Shown: positions 6,767-14,900, counted from the stretch's first letter. The stretch is 15,224 nt of DNA from Bacteroidales bacterium UBA1745 (GCA_002314885.1 DCHT01000053.1:375-15598), one strand, 5' to 3'. Translations and numbers: made by a program. The notes: a model not told the origin generated them from the sequence alone.

Positions 6767-7888
6767 TTATTCTTCCTCCTCAGCCTCAGGCTCGTCAAGC
6801 CCCTCGTAGTCCTCGCCCTCGAGGAAAGGATCCGTATTCGGGTTGATATAGTTGTCGATGATGTCGTGCAGACCTGCGGTGGCCTCGAGCACGACGGTGC
6901 CCTTCACGCGTGGCTCGATATAGCACTCAGGCATATCGGCCGGAATGAGGACGGTCTCGCCGCGGGTGATGACGGTGTCGCCGATGGCAGCCTCGCCCTC
7001 CACGCACATATATATAAGGAAGGCACCGAGGTTCTCGGTGGAAACCTTGACAGGCTCTGCGAGATGCAGTTCGCTGACAGTCAGTTCAGGACGGTCGATG
7101 AGGGTGCGCATAGGCTCCACCTCGGCCCTGATCCAGTTCGCGTCGTCGAACTTGCCGTAGTCGATGATGTCCATTGCCTCTGCGAGGTGGATAGGACGGG
7201 CGGTCTTAGGATCCTTCTCGCGGCCCCAGTCATAGAGGCGGAAGGTCATATCGGAAGACTCCTGAATCTCTGCAATGAGGATGCCGCCGTCTGCTGCGTG
7301 TACGGTACCCGGCTTCACGAAAATCGCATCGCCCTTCTTAGGCTCGATGACGTTCAGGATCTCGTCGACGGTGCCGGCCTGGCAGCGGTCATAGAGTTCC
7401 TGGGCGCTCACTTCCCTGTTGAAGCCTGCATATACCTTTGCACCAGGCTTTGCGTCCATCACATACCAGATTTCGGCCTTGCCGAGGGAATCGTAGCGGT
7501 CGATGGCCACCTCGTCGTCAGGATGCACCTGCACGCTGAGCTTGTCGTTGATGTCGAGGAACTTGATGAGGAGCGGGAACTGAGTTCCGAACTTCTCGAG
7601 CACCTTGTCGCCCACGATACGCTCCAGATAAGCCTCCATAAGTTCGCTGATGGCATTGCCTGCCAGCCAGCCATTGGCAACCAGGGAATCCTGGGCGCCC
7701 ATATCGGCTATCTCCCAGCTCTCGCCAATGCGTACATCGGTAGTGAGGGGCACCTCATTGCCTTCTTCGTCAGCCTCGACGAAACTCTTGCCGAGCATCT
7801 TGATGAGGGAATCACCGCCCCAAGGCCTCTTGGATGGGATAGGAATGAACTTAATTGGATAAAGCTGCTTCTTAGCGTCGATTTTCAT
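6767..7888 (-). CDS. manA: Class I mannose-6-phosphate isomerase
   Basis: This 373-residue cupin enzyme interconverts mannose-6-phosphate and fructose-6-phosphate. That feeds mannose into glycolysis or, in reverse, supplies GDP-mannose synthesis. Zinc ligands are visible as Q120 and H122 in SVQVHPDD, E139 in KAEIWYV and H197 in KPGTVHA; RLYDWGR (217-223) supplies the conserved catalytic region. PIPSKRPWGG near the N-terminus is the usual family opening. The C-terminal tail (about 350-373) is strikingly acidic and Glu-rich and probably disordered. Start ATG at 7888 lies two bases after the flavin reductase stop. The alpha-mannosidase gene at the head of the same run gives a plausible metabolic partner. 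Confidence 0.93.
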   Translation of the reverse strand: MKIDAKKQLYPIKFIPIPSKRPWGGDSLIKMLGKSFVEADEEGNEVPLTTDVRIGESWEIADMGAQDSLVANGWLAGNAISELMEAYLERIVGDKVLEKFGTQFPLLIKFLDINDKLSVQVHPDDEVAIDRYDSLGKAEIWYVMDAKPGAKVYAGFNREVSAQELYDRCQAGTVDEILNVIEPKKGDAIFVKPGTVHAADGGILIAEIQESSDMTFRLYDWGREKDPKTARPIHLAEAMDIIDYGKFDDANWIRAEVEPMRTLIDRPELTVSELHLAEPVKVSTENLGAFLIYMCVEGEAAIGDTVITRGETVLIPADMPECYIEPRVKGTVVLEATAGLHDIIDNYINPNTDPFLEGEDYEGLDEPEAEEEE

Positions 7889-7890
7889 AT

Positions 7891-8475
7891 CTATTTTTTC
7901 TTATTTGGTTTCTTGACTGACCATCCGAAGCCGCCGATGAAGCTTCCGAGGGTGTAATATTCGCCGTGGGAATAGGCGATAGGCTTTGCGGCCGCGAGGT
8001 CAAACTTGCCGGTCTCCGGGTCGATGAGGGCATCGTCCACCTGCACGTTCACCACCTCTGCGATGAACATATCGTGGGAACCGAGTTCCAGCACCTGAGT
8101 GACCTTACATTCCACATTTATCGGGGACTCCAACACGATAGGAGCCTTCACCTTCTCGCCTGCGAGCGGCGTCAGATGCATCTCCTTCCACTTGTTGTAG
8201 TCGCGTCCGCTGCGCACGCCGCACCAGTCGGTGGCACGGGCCAGCTTCTCAGTGGTAATATTGAGCACGAACTCCCCTGTGCGTGAGATGATCTCGTGGC
8301 ATTTGCGGCTCTTGCGTATGGACACATAGCACATCGCAGGGTCGCTGCAGATGGTACCGGTCCAGGCTGCAGTCATCATATTGTACTCAGCCTCGTCCTC
8401 CCCGCAGCTGACCAGCAGCGCAGGTAGAGGATAGATCATAGTACCCGGTCTGAATGAAGTTTTCTTGATGCCCAT
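7891..8475 (-). CDS. Flavin reductase-like FMN-binding protein
   Basis: This 194-residue soluble protein belongs to the flavin reductase-like split-barrel family (DIM6/NTAB, PF01613). Recognisable parts are RPGTMIYPLPALLVSCG at the N-terminus, NMMTAAWTGTICSDPAMCYVSIRKSR (FMN-binding face, about 32-57) and FVLNIT (about 69-74). The C-terminus is basic (KKPNKKK). Members bind FMN and reduce flavins or other acceptors with NAD(P)H; the substrate cannot be told here. The ATG at 8475 overlaps the upstream M64 peptidase stop by one base (TAATG), implying coupled translation. A redox or reductive-detoxification role is the most that can be said. Confidence 0.87.
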   Translation of the reverse strand: MGIKKTSFRPGTMIYPLPALLVSCGEDEAEYNMMTAAWTGTICSDPAMCYVSIRKSRKCHEIISRTGEFVLNITTEKLARATDWCGVRSGRDYNKWKEMHLTPLAGEKVKAPIVLESPINVECKVTQVLELGSHDMFIAEVVNVQVDDALIDPETGKFDLAAAKPIAYSHGEYYTLGSFIGGFGWSVKKPNKKK

Positions 8476-9755
8476 TATTTCTTCACTGTATAGAAATCAA
8501 TGATTCTCGTGATTGCACGCTGGCATACCGGACAGAACTCAGGGGCGGCGTTGGTGCGCATACGGCAGTCGTCCACAGGACGCCATACACCTTTCGTCTG
8601 GTAGCCTGCGCCTTCGAAGAGGCCCACGCCTTCTACGCCCTCTTCCATCATATCCTGCCACTTGGCGGCAAAGTCCGCCTGGGTGGTGATGTTCTGCTCC
8701 CAAGGCTCCACATCAGCGAAATAATATGGATCCTCACCGTTGGAATAGGCATATTCGTCAGCCAGCGCACCGAATGAATGACCGAATTCGTGGACTACGA
8801 CCGGCCTGAACATAGGGTGGTGGGCAGTTGTGAGGGTGTAGGAATTGTAGATACCGCCGCCACCGTAGGTCTCGGTGTTGGCAAGTATGATGATATGCTC
8901 GTATGGAAGGCCCTCCAGCACGTCATTGAGCTGGAATACGTTCTCAGTGGTGAGATACCTCTCGGCATAGAAAGTGTCGAAGTGGGAACTTACCGGAGTG
9001 TTCTTCCAGAGGCCCTCACGAGGCACGCTCACGCCGCTGTCCTTGGATGGGGCGGCCACTGCGATGTAATTGAAACGGTCTGCCATAGCTGCGAAAGGCT
9101 CGTGCTTGAAAAGCGCCTCCAGGGCAATCCTGGCGTCGTTCATAAAGAGCGGCAGTTCAGCTTCGGTGTAGCCTTCTGCGAGTATGGCCACGTCGATGAC
9201 ATCCTTGGAATCGCCGCCTTTCCACAGATAGCTGGCGTATGGGATCTCAGTCGCATCCTCAGCCACCTGAGGGGCCACTTCCCTGCGCTCCACCTTGCGG
9301 ATGAGTATATCCCGAGGATCCACCGGATGGGTGAAGACTGAAGAAACCTCGCCACGATGGTCGTAGAGAGTCACAGTGACATTTGCAGCCTTCTTAGGCA
9401 TAGGCAGGAGGAAACTGTTCTCGAAAGCCTTCCTTACGACCTTGGCCTCAGGTATGGCCTGCCACTCCTGGAAAAGGGTGCAGAAACTGCTGCGGTAGAG
9501 GGTGTCGCCGCTGGCCGCATCGACCAGGGTGATGTCGCCATTGCCCTTGACAGGCACATCCTTCATATTGACTTTCCTGCCGTCCCAGCCGTCCCATTTG
9601 GAGAGGCGGGAAAGGGAAATATCACAAGTAGAGTCGGTTCCGTTGAAGATATAATCCACCCTGAGAGTGGCGTCCTGCAGGCCCGGAGTCTGGCACGAAG
9701 CGGTCAGCGGAAGCATCAGGAGCGATGCGAATACTATGATTGTCCTGATTTTCAT
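8475..9755 (-). CDS. M64-family zinc metallopeptidase, exported
   Basis: This 426-residue protein has the peptidase M64 catalytic signature HEFGHSFGALADEY (322-335): zinc-binding H322 and H326, catalytic E323 and probable third ligand D333. A downstream CRMRT (about 397-401) could form the Met-turn. The N-terminal ~170 residues match the beta-rich M64 N-terminal domain. The signal peptide ends LTASC with Cys21. Thr rather than Leu/Val at -3 makes a weak lipobox, so it may be a lipoprotein or a signal-peptidase I substrate. The founding M64 member is the IgA protease of Clostridium ramosum; most gut Bacteroidota members have unknown targets, so immunoglobulin cleavage should not be assumed. 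Several Cys near the C-terminus (CRMRT, CPVC) may form disulphides. Confidence 0.93.
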   Translation of the reverse strand: MKIRTIIVFASLLMLPLTASCQTPGLQDATLRVDYIFNGTDSTCDISLSRLSKWDGWDGRKVNMKDVPVKGNGDITLVDAASGDTLYRSSFCTLFQEWQAIPEAKVVRKAFENSFLLPMPKKAANVTVTLYDHRGEVSSVFTHPVDPRDILIRKVERREVAPQVAEDATEIPYASYLWKGGDSKDVIDVAILAEGYTEAELPLFMNDARIALEALFKHEPFAAMADRFNYIAVAAPSKDSGVSVPREGLWKNTPVSSHFDTFYAERYLTTENVFQLNDVLEGLPYEHIIILANTETYGGGGIYNSYTLTTAHHPMFRPVVVHEFGHSFGALADEYAYSNGEDPYYFADVEPWEQNITTQADFAAKWQDMMEEGVEGVGLFEGAGYQTKGVWRPVDDCRMRTNAAPEFCPVCQRAITRIIDFYTVKK

Positions 9756-9758
9756 ATT

Positions 9759-10022
9759 CTATTCTTTTTCAATTTTCTGATATGGCACCGGAGGCACTCC
9801 GTACATAAGTCTGATAGGAGGGTCCTGTACAGGTTTGACAATGACAGTGTCTGCTTTCTGGGTAGGATTCTCTTCCTGAACCGGAAGCTGTTCCTCCACC
9901 GGATCTACAGTCTTTTCGGCCTCCTTTTCGGCACGACGTGCCTTGGATGCAGTTCCACATCCCGTGGCAATGCCGAGCATCAGAATGCCGCACAGCCATT
10001 TGTATATGCTGGTCTTCTTCAT
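9759..10022 (-). CDS. Small lipoprotein with YGVPP motif
   Basis: This 87-residue protein starts at the ATG at 10022, which gives a clean lipoprotein signal peptide ending GIATGC (Cys22). An upstream ATG at 10079 would place 19 polar residues before it and overlap the aminotransferase, so it is unlikely. The mature part is charged and Pro/Glu-rich (about 25-60) and looks disordered. It ends with RLMYGVPPVPYQ, a short motif that recalls segments seen in small secreted Bacteroidota lipoproteins, some linked to radical SAM enzymes; I cannot confirm a family. It sits one base after the aminotransferase stop and three bases before the M64 gene, so the peptidase is its closest likely partner. Confidence 0.78.
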   Translation of the reverse strand: MKKTSIYKWLCGILMLGIATGCGTASKARRAEKEAEKTVDPVEEQLPVQEENPTQKADTVIVKPVQDPPIRLMYGVPPVPYQKIEKE

Positions 10023-10023
10023 A

Positions 10024-11229
10024 CTAGATAAGTGCTTCGAGTTTCTTCCTCGCTGCGCAGAGCACTTCTGGCTTCGCACAGAGGGAAATCCTTATGTAAT
10101 TCTCGCCGTTGCGGCCGAAGATGAATCCAGGGGTGATGAACACTCCCGCCTCGTAGAGGGCCTTGTCGGAAATCCTCTCGCCCAGGCACTTGTTTTCATC
10201 GGTACCGGCGAGGAAAGGATTGCCTTCCTCTACCCTGCCCCAGAGGAACAGACCGCTGGAATCGTGGTCGTAAGTGGCTCCGAGCAGGTCGAAGATGCGA
10301 CCGGCCTCCACACGTCTCACGCGATACTCGTCATTGAGGGCAGTGAACCACTCAGGACCCTGTGAGAGTGCCTCGACTGCAGCCATCTGCAGGCCCTTGA
10401 ACATACCGGAATCCATCTGGCTCTTCACCTTCAGGACTTCGGAGATGATTTCCTTGTCGCCGCCGACCATACCGATACGCCATCCGGCCATATTGTGGGC
10501 CTTGGAGAGGGAGTTCAGCTCGAGGCAGCACTCCTTGGCACCCTCGGCGGCCAATATGGAAATAGGCTTGTCGTTGAGTATGAAACTATATGGATTGTCG
10601 TTGACTATCAATATCTTATGTTTGCGTCCGAAGTCCACGATACGCTGGTAGAGTTCAGGCGTAGCCTTGGCTCCGGTAGGCATATGAGGATAGTTGACCC
10701 ACATAATCTTCACGCCGCTGAGGTCCATCTTCTCAAGGGCGTCGAAGTCCGGCCACCAGTTATTGTCCTCACGGAGGTCGTATTTGACTATCTCGGCCTC
10801 AACCATCTTGGAGGCGGAGGTGTAGGTCGGATAGCCAGGATCTGGGACGAGCACCTTGTCGCCCTTGTCGATGAAGGCCATCGAAATCAGGAGTATGCCC
10901 TCCTTGGAGCCCACGAGAGGCTGGATTTCGCCGTTCGGATTGAGTTCCACGCCATACCAGCGCGCGTACCAGTCCGCAAAGGCCTGCCTGAGCGCAGGGA
11001 GACCGACGTAGCTCTGATAGCCGTGGCTGTCAGGCTTCTGGGACCATTCGGTAAGGGCATTCACGGCTGCCACCGGAGGGAAGCCGTCCGGAGAGCCTAT
11101 GCCGAGATTGATGATCTTGTCTATACCCGCTGCGACACGCTCCTTGTTGAGCGCATCCACTTCCTTGAGCTTGCGGGAGAAATAGTATTCCTGGACCGAA
11201 AGGGTCCTCTGTGCAGGTTTTATGATCAT
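10024..11229 (-). CDS. PLP-dependent class I/II aminotransferase
   Basis: This 401-residue cytoplasmic fold-type I aminotransferase has YPHMPTGA (180-187, the NPxxPTG-like turn), D211 in VNDNPYS (contacts the pyridine nitrogen), the PLP-binding K243 in SLSKAHNMAGWRIG, and R380 in YIRISLC for the substrate carboxylate. The sequence resembles LL-diaminopimelate or aspartate aminotransferase relatives that accompany pheA in Bacteroidota. The expected job is therefore transamination of phenylpyruvate (and perhaps 4-hydroxyphenylpyruvate) with glutamate or aspartate. Its ATG at 11229 lies three bases after the prephenate dehydratase stop. Substrate choice is inferred from the neighbour; alanine or diaminopimelate activity is possible. 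Confidence 0.9.
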   Translation of the reverse strand: MIIKPAQRTLSVQEYYFSRKLKEVDALNKERVAAGIDKIINLGIGSPDGFPPVAAVNALTEWSQKPDSHGYQSYVGLPALRQAFADWYARWYGVELNPNGEIQPLVGSKEGILLISMAFIDKGDKVLVPDPGYPTYTSASKMVEAEIVKYDLREDNNWWPDFDALEKMDLSGVKIMWVNYPHMPTGAKATPELYQRIVDFGRKHKILIVNDNPYSFILNDKPISILAAEGAKECCLELNSLSKAHNMAGWRIGMVGGDKEIISEVLKVKSQMDSGMFKGLQMAAVEALSQGPEWFTALNDEYRVRRVEAGRIFDLLGATYDHDSSGLFLWGRVEEGNPFLAGTDENKCLGERISDKALYEAGVFITPGFIFGRNGENYIRISLCAKPEVLCAARKKLEALI

Positions 11230-11232
11230 TTC

Positions 11233-12066
11233 CTAGATTGCTGAAGTGTACTCGCCGAGTATGTCGATGTCGGCGACGAGAGGCCTGATGGCCGAAATTG
11301 CCTGCTGATAGCGCTCGTAATTGTCGAAGCGGATATCGGCATAGAAGAAATACTGCCACTGCTTGCCCGGGATAGGCAGGGACTGAATCCTGGTCAGGTT
11401 CATCTGATAGAACGAAAGTATGGTCAGGATGCTTGAGAGTGCGCCCGGCTGATGGTGCAGGGTGAAGCACATAGAAGCCTTGTCTATCTTGTCCTCAGGC
11501 ACGACGAGATTGTCGTCCATAATGAGGAAGCGGGTGAAGTTCTGCTTGTAGGTCTCGATCTGAGGCACGATTATCTCAAGTCCGTTCTGCTCGGCTGCGA
11601 GCGTCGATGCGACGGCTCCGACCCCCATAGTTCCGGCCTGAGCGATGTCGATTGCGCTCTTCGCGGTGTCCTCAGACTCGATCAGGTGTATCCACGGAGC
11701 CTGGGTCTCGAAGAATACACGGGTCTGGTTGATGGCCATATAGTGGGTGCGCACTTCCTTGATGTCCTCGAGCTTCTGGCCCGGCATTGCCATCAGGTTC
11801 TGATGTATGTGCAGGAAGGTCTCGCCCTTGATTTTCTTTCCGTATTTGCGCAGTATCTCCAGATTAGGCAGGAGACCGCCTGAAGAAGTGTTCTCTATTG
11901 CCATAACCGCGGCATCAGCGCGGCCTTCTTCCATTGCCTGGTAAAGTCCGTCGAAGGTTGCACACTCTACGGTGTCGGGGATGATACCTTCGTGTTCTCT
12001 GTAAAAATTCCTCGCTGCCTCCTCGTGGAAACAGCCTCTGAATCCCTGTATAGCTACTCTTTTCAT
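11233..12066 (-). CDS. pheA: Prephenate dehydratase
   Basis: This 277-residue enzyme converts prephenate to phenylpyruvate, the committed step to phenylalanine. The catalytic domain (about 1-185) shows the GFRGCFHEEAA opening, MAIENTSSGG (55-64) and the catalytic NFTRFLIM (176-183, with T178). A C-terminal ACT domain (about 197-275) has PGALSSIL (207-214) for phenylalanine feedback; the usual ESRP is IQSLP (227-231). It is monofunctional, with no chorismate mutase domain. HYMA (108-111) stands where HPxA is common. The aminotransferase follows after three bases; the DAHP synthase and prephenate dehydrogenase often found next in Bacteroidota are absent. A probable own promoter lies at 12075-12105. 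Confidence 0.95.
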   Translation of the reverse strand: MKRVAIQGFRGCFHEEAARNFYREHEGIIPDTVECATFDGLYQAMEEGRADAAVMAIENTSSGGLLPNLEILRKYGKKIKGETFLHIHQNLMAMPGQKLEDIKEVRTHYMAINQTRVFFETQAPWIHLIESEDTAKSAIDIAQAGTMGVGAVASTLAAEQNGLEIIVPQIETYKQNFTRFLIMDDNLVVPEDKIDKASMCFTLHHQPGALSSILTILSFYQMNLTRIQSLPIPGKQWQYFFYADIRFDNYERYQQAISAIRPLVADIDILGEYTSAI

Positions 12067-12074
12067 ATAACTGA

Positions 12075-12105
12075 CAAAAGTAAGCTAAAAAGGGCAAAAA
12101 TCAAA
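12075..12105 (-). promoter_or_regulatory. Probable pheA promoter
   Basis: On the minus strand TTTG (12105-12102) and TACTTTTG (12082-12075) are separated by 19 bases, matching both Bacteroidota promoter elements (TTTG, TAnnTTTG). The -33 box overlaps the GH92 stop codon (TTTGA). Only eight bases separate the -7 box from the pheA ATG, so the transcript would be leaderless or nearly so. Confidence 0.6.
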
Positions 12106-14833
12106 GCACGGAAATCTCGTCTACGAAAATAAAGGCTTCGCCTCCTGCCCCAAGATGCCACTCAGGGATGGTTCCGAAGTTGTGTGCGACCACCTTCACG
12201 TACCTTGCAGGCATTGCCTTCGGCAAAGTCAGTTCGGCCTCTGCAGTCTGGATCGTATAGTCGTCAGGGGCGGCTCCGAGGCTGTTTCCGAGCTTTCCGA
12301 CAGGCGTCCATTCCTCTCCGTCCACGGAAATGAAATACTCCACTGAAGTCGGCATCCATATCCACGACCTCACATCCTGGCAGTAGCCGGAGGATATGTA
12401 ACTGATCTCGCAAGTCGAGAGCAGGTCCACGACGGCCTCGAAATCCTGGGCCTGATAGCCCTGCCAAGCGCCTGTACGCCAGTTCAGCTTGCCGCGTATG
12501 CCGTCTATGAGAGCATTGTCTCCACCACCCGAATACTGAGGATTGTAATGGCTGTAAATAGTCACGCTGCGGTCTCTGGATATCTGGTGATAGCAGCTGC
12601 GGACAAGTTTGCTGCGGCCTTCAGGAGTCTCGCGGAAAGCCTCCAGGGTGCAGGATTCGCCAAGGGTGATTTCGCCTTCGTACGGCATTGCAGGGCCTCC
12701 GTTCAGAGACCAGAATATGCCCTCGCCTCCCTCGATCTTAACGCTCGCATTGTCGTAGAAGCGCTCGGAAGAAGACACGAATACCGGATTCGTCACCATA
12801 GGGGCATCCACGGAAGTCGGCTCATAGCTCCTGATGGCATCGCTGCGGCTGATGAGCATATCCGTACCATCCTCGAGATGGATCACGACCTTGCGGAAGA
12901 AAGGCTTGGTGCGCACCAGTTCAGGCTGGCCCGGACACACGCTGTAGAGGCCCATAGAACTCATCACATACCAGGCGGACATCTGGCCGCAGTCCTCATT
13001 GCCGCAGAGGCCGTCAGGACGCGCTGAATACTGCTCGCGAAGTATGCGGCGGACCATAGACGCGGTCTTCTCGGGATGGCCGGCATAGGCATAGAGCCAG
13101 GCAATGTGGTGGCTCGGCTCGTTGCCGTGGGCATACTGTCCGATCAGGCCGGTAATGTCCACCTGAGTGCGTCCGGAGGTCTTTTCCGATGCATTGAACA
13201 GGCTGTCTATCTTCGCGCAGTAAGCCTCCTCTCCGCCCAGCAGGGCAATGTGTCCGGCTATGTCGTGAGGCACGAAGAAGGAGTACTGCCAGCAGTTGGC
13301 TTCAGTGTAGTGGTTGTTGACCTCGTGAGGGTCGAAAGGAGTCAGGAAGCAGCCGTTCAGACGGGCTCTCATAAAGCCTGTGGCCGGATCGAACACGTTC
13401 CTGTAGTACAGCGAGCTGGCCAGGTACTCATCCCGGATGGCTGCGGCCTCAGGATAGTTGCAGTCGGCACGGGACAGCACGTATGAGGCAATCTGAGCCA
13501 CGCACCAGTCGTCGTAGGCATACTCAAGGGTCTTGGACACGCTCTCGTGCTCGAGGTCCGCTATCACACAGCCGTATTCGCGATAGACGTCCAGGCCGAA
13601 CTCGGCCTTTCTGGATGAGGCCACGGCGGCTCTCAGCAGTTCCTCAACATCCGCCGGATCCCAGGCGTCCACAATGCCTTTGGCCATAGCGTCGGCAATC
13701 ACGGAAACGCTGTTGTAGCCTATCATACAATTGGTTTCGTGGCCGGAAAGTTCCCAAATCGGAAGTTTGCCGCCCTCCTTCCAGATGCACAGGAAAGAAC
13801 GCAGGAAGTCCTCTGTCAGACCGCGTTCAATGAGGCAGAACAGAGGATGCTCGGCCCTGAAAGTGTCCCAGATGGAGAAGACCGTATAGCGGTCGAAACC
13901 TTCCGCCTTGTGCACCTGCCTGTCCATACCGAGATATTCCCCGTTCGCATCGGAATACAGGGACGGATGTATGGCCGTGTGGTAGAGTGCAGTATAGAAG
14001 GTTCGAAGGTCGCGATGGTGGCCACGGACCTCTATTTTCCCCAGATAATTCTCCCAGGCCAGACGGGCGTCAGCACAGCGGCCGGAAAAGTCCCAGTCCT
14101 CCGGAGAAATCTCGCTCTCAAGATTGAGTTGTGCATTTTCGGAACTGACCGAGGATATGGCGCTCTTGATCTTCACAGCCTTGGTACCGGCTGGGAAAGT
14201 CAGCAGTGCGCCCTCATCTCCAAAGGCCTTATAATCAACTATATCAGTATCGAATTCAATGTAGAAATGCACCGTCTGACGGTCGGCCCAGCTGTGCGAG
14301 CGGCGGAAGCCTGCGATGGTCCTGTCCCCCACCCTGCGTATCTCGCTGCCCTGGAGAGGATCGCGGTGCTGAAGGTCAATGAGGACCTGCACCGAACCGC
14401 CTTCGCCATAGCTGTACACCTGCATTCCGCAACGCCTTCCGACAGTCATCTTCGCCCAGACATCAGGCTTATCCAAATAGACCTTGTAGTAGCCTGGAGT
14501 GGCAATTTCGCGCTTATGGGAGAAAGGCGATGAATAGACATTCCTGTCCAGAGAATCGAGCACATAATCCCTCACCGGCATCACCAGCACATCCCCCCAG
14601 TCGAGGCAGCCCGTACCGCTCAGATGGGTATGGGTAAAACCCAGTATCACTTCGTCGCTGTAATGGTATCCGGAACAGCCGTCCCAGGTATTCACTCTGG
14701 TGTCAGGACCGAGCTGGACCATACCGAACGGCCAGGCAGCACCCGGGAAGGTGTGACCGTGCTCGTCGGTGCCCACGAAAGGATTCACGAAATTGGCATA
14801 GAGGCCTACAAGAAAGGCGAAGAGTATTTTCAT
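12101..14833 (-). CDS. GH92 alpha-mannosidase with C-terminal F5/8 domain
   Basis: This 910-residue exported glycoside hydrolase belongs to GH92, calcium-dependent inverting exo-alpha-mannosidases that trim N-glycans or yeast mannan. A short signal peptide (MKILFAFLVGLYA) precedes NFVNPFVGTDEHGHTFPGA, the classic opening. The N-terminal domain spans about 15-240 and the catalytic (alpha/alpha)6 barrel about 250-690. The barrel carries GNEPSHHIAWLYAYAG (probable acid Glu) and GLCGNEDCGQMSAWYVMSS. A small beta-sandwich like the chitobiase C-terminal domain (about 695-755) and an F5/8 type C (discoidin) module (about 765-905: ALIDGIRG, then FISVDGEEW and YVKVVAHN) follow, probably binding glycans. 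Many GH92 enzymes lack these modules. There is no lipobox, so it may be periplasmic. Linkage specificity cannot be read; alpha-1,2 is commonest. It heads the minus-strand run. Confidence 0.95.
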   Translation of the reverse strand: MKILFAFLVGLYANFVNPFVGTDEHGHTFPGAAWPFGMVQLGPDTRVNTWDGCSGYHYSDEVILGFTHTHLSGTGCLDWGDVLVMPVRDYVLDSLDRNVYSSPFSHKREIATPGYYKVYLDKPDVWAKMTVGRRCGMQVYSYGEGGSVQVLIDLQHRDPLQGSEIRRVGDRTIAGFRRSHSWADRQTVHFYIEFDTDIVDYKAFGDEGALLTFPAGTKAVKIKSAISSVSSENAQLNLESEISPEDWDFSGRCADARLAWENYLGKIEVRGHHRDLRTFYTALYHTAIHPSLYSDANGEYLGMDRQVHKAEGFDRYTVFSIWDTFRAEHPLFCLIERGLTEDFLRSFLCIWKEGGKLPIWELSGHETNCMIGYNSVSVIADAMAKGIVDAWDPADVEELLRAAVASSRKAEFGLDVYREYGCVIADLEHESVSKTLEYAYDDWCVAQIASYVLSRADCNYPEAAAIRDEYLASSLYYRNVFDPATGFMRARLNGCFLTPFDPHEVNNHYTEANCWQYSFFVPHDIAGHIALLGGEEAYCAKIDSLFNASEKTSGRTQVDITGLIGQYAHGNEPSHHIAWLYAYAGHPEKTASMVRRILREQYSARPDGLCGNEDCGQMSAWYVMSSMGLYSVCPGQPELVRTKPFFRKVVIHLEDGTDMLISRSDAIRSYEPTSVDAPMVTNPVFVSSSERFYDNASVKIEGGEGIFWSLNGGPAMPYEGEITLGESCTLEAFRETPEGRSKLVRSCYHQISRDRSVTIYSHYNPQYSGGGDNALIDGIRGKLNWRTGAWQGYQAQDFEAVVDLLSTCEISYISSGYCQDVRSWIWMPTSVEYFISVDGEEWTPVGKLGNSLGAAPDDYTIQTAEAELTLPKAMPARYVKVVAHNFGTIPEWHLGAGGEAFIFVDEISVL

Positions 14834-14865
14834 AATCGGAATTAGTCTCAGTTTGTCGTCAACTT

Positions 14866-14875
14866 TACAAATATA
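14866..14875 (-). promoter_or_regulatory. -7 element of the GH92 promoter
   Basis: The minus strand reads TATATTTG (14875-14868), a full match to TAnnTTTG, with 34 bases between it and the GH92 ATG. No clear -33 TTTG is present at 19-21 bases. Together with two flanking bases it forms the left arm (14866-14875) of an exact inverted repeat with the hypB -7 box. Confidence 0.5.
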
Positions 14876-14900
14876 CCTATTATTTTTCGCATAATTTTGA

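Noticed and set aside
5859..7957. Two long plus-strand open frames (316 and 363 codons) opposite the beta-barrel, S4 and manA genes
   Set aside because: They run across several real genes on the other strand, have no domain signature, and are rich in His, Leu, Val and Asp typical of reverse-complement reading.
8475..9755. Calling the M64 peptidase an immunoglobulin A protease
   Set aside because: The family name comes from one characterised enzyme; nothing in this sequence shows IgA specificity.
10023..10079. Upstream ATG extending the small lipoprotein by 19 residues
   Set aside because: It would bury the signal peptide behind a polar, basic stretch and overlap the aminotransferase coding end; the ATG at 10022 gives a clean lipoprotein signal.
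12548..14533. Several plus-strand open frames of 136-264 codons opposite GH92
   Set aside because: GH92 is continuous with all family motifs; these frames are antisense shadows without promoters or domains.
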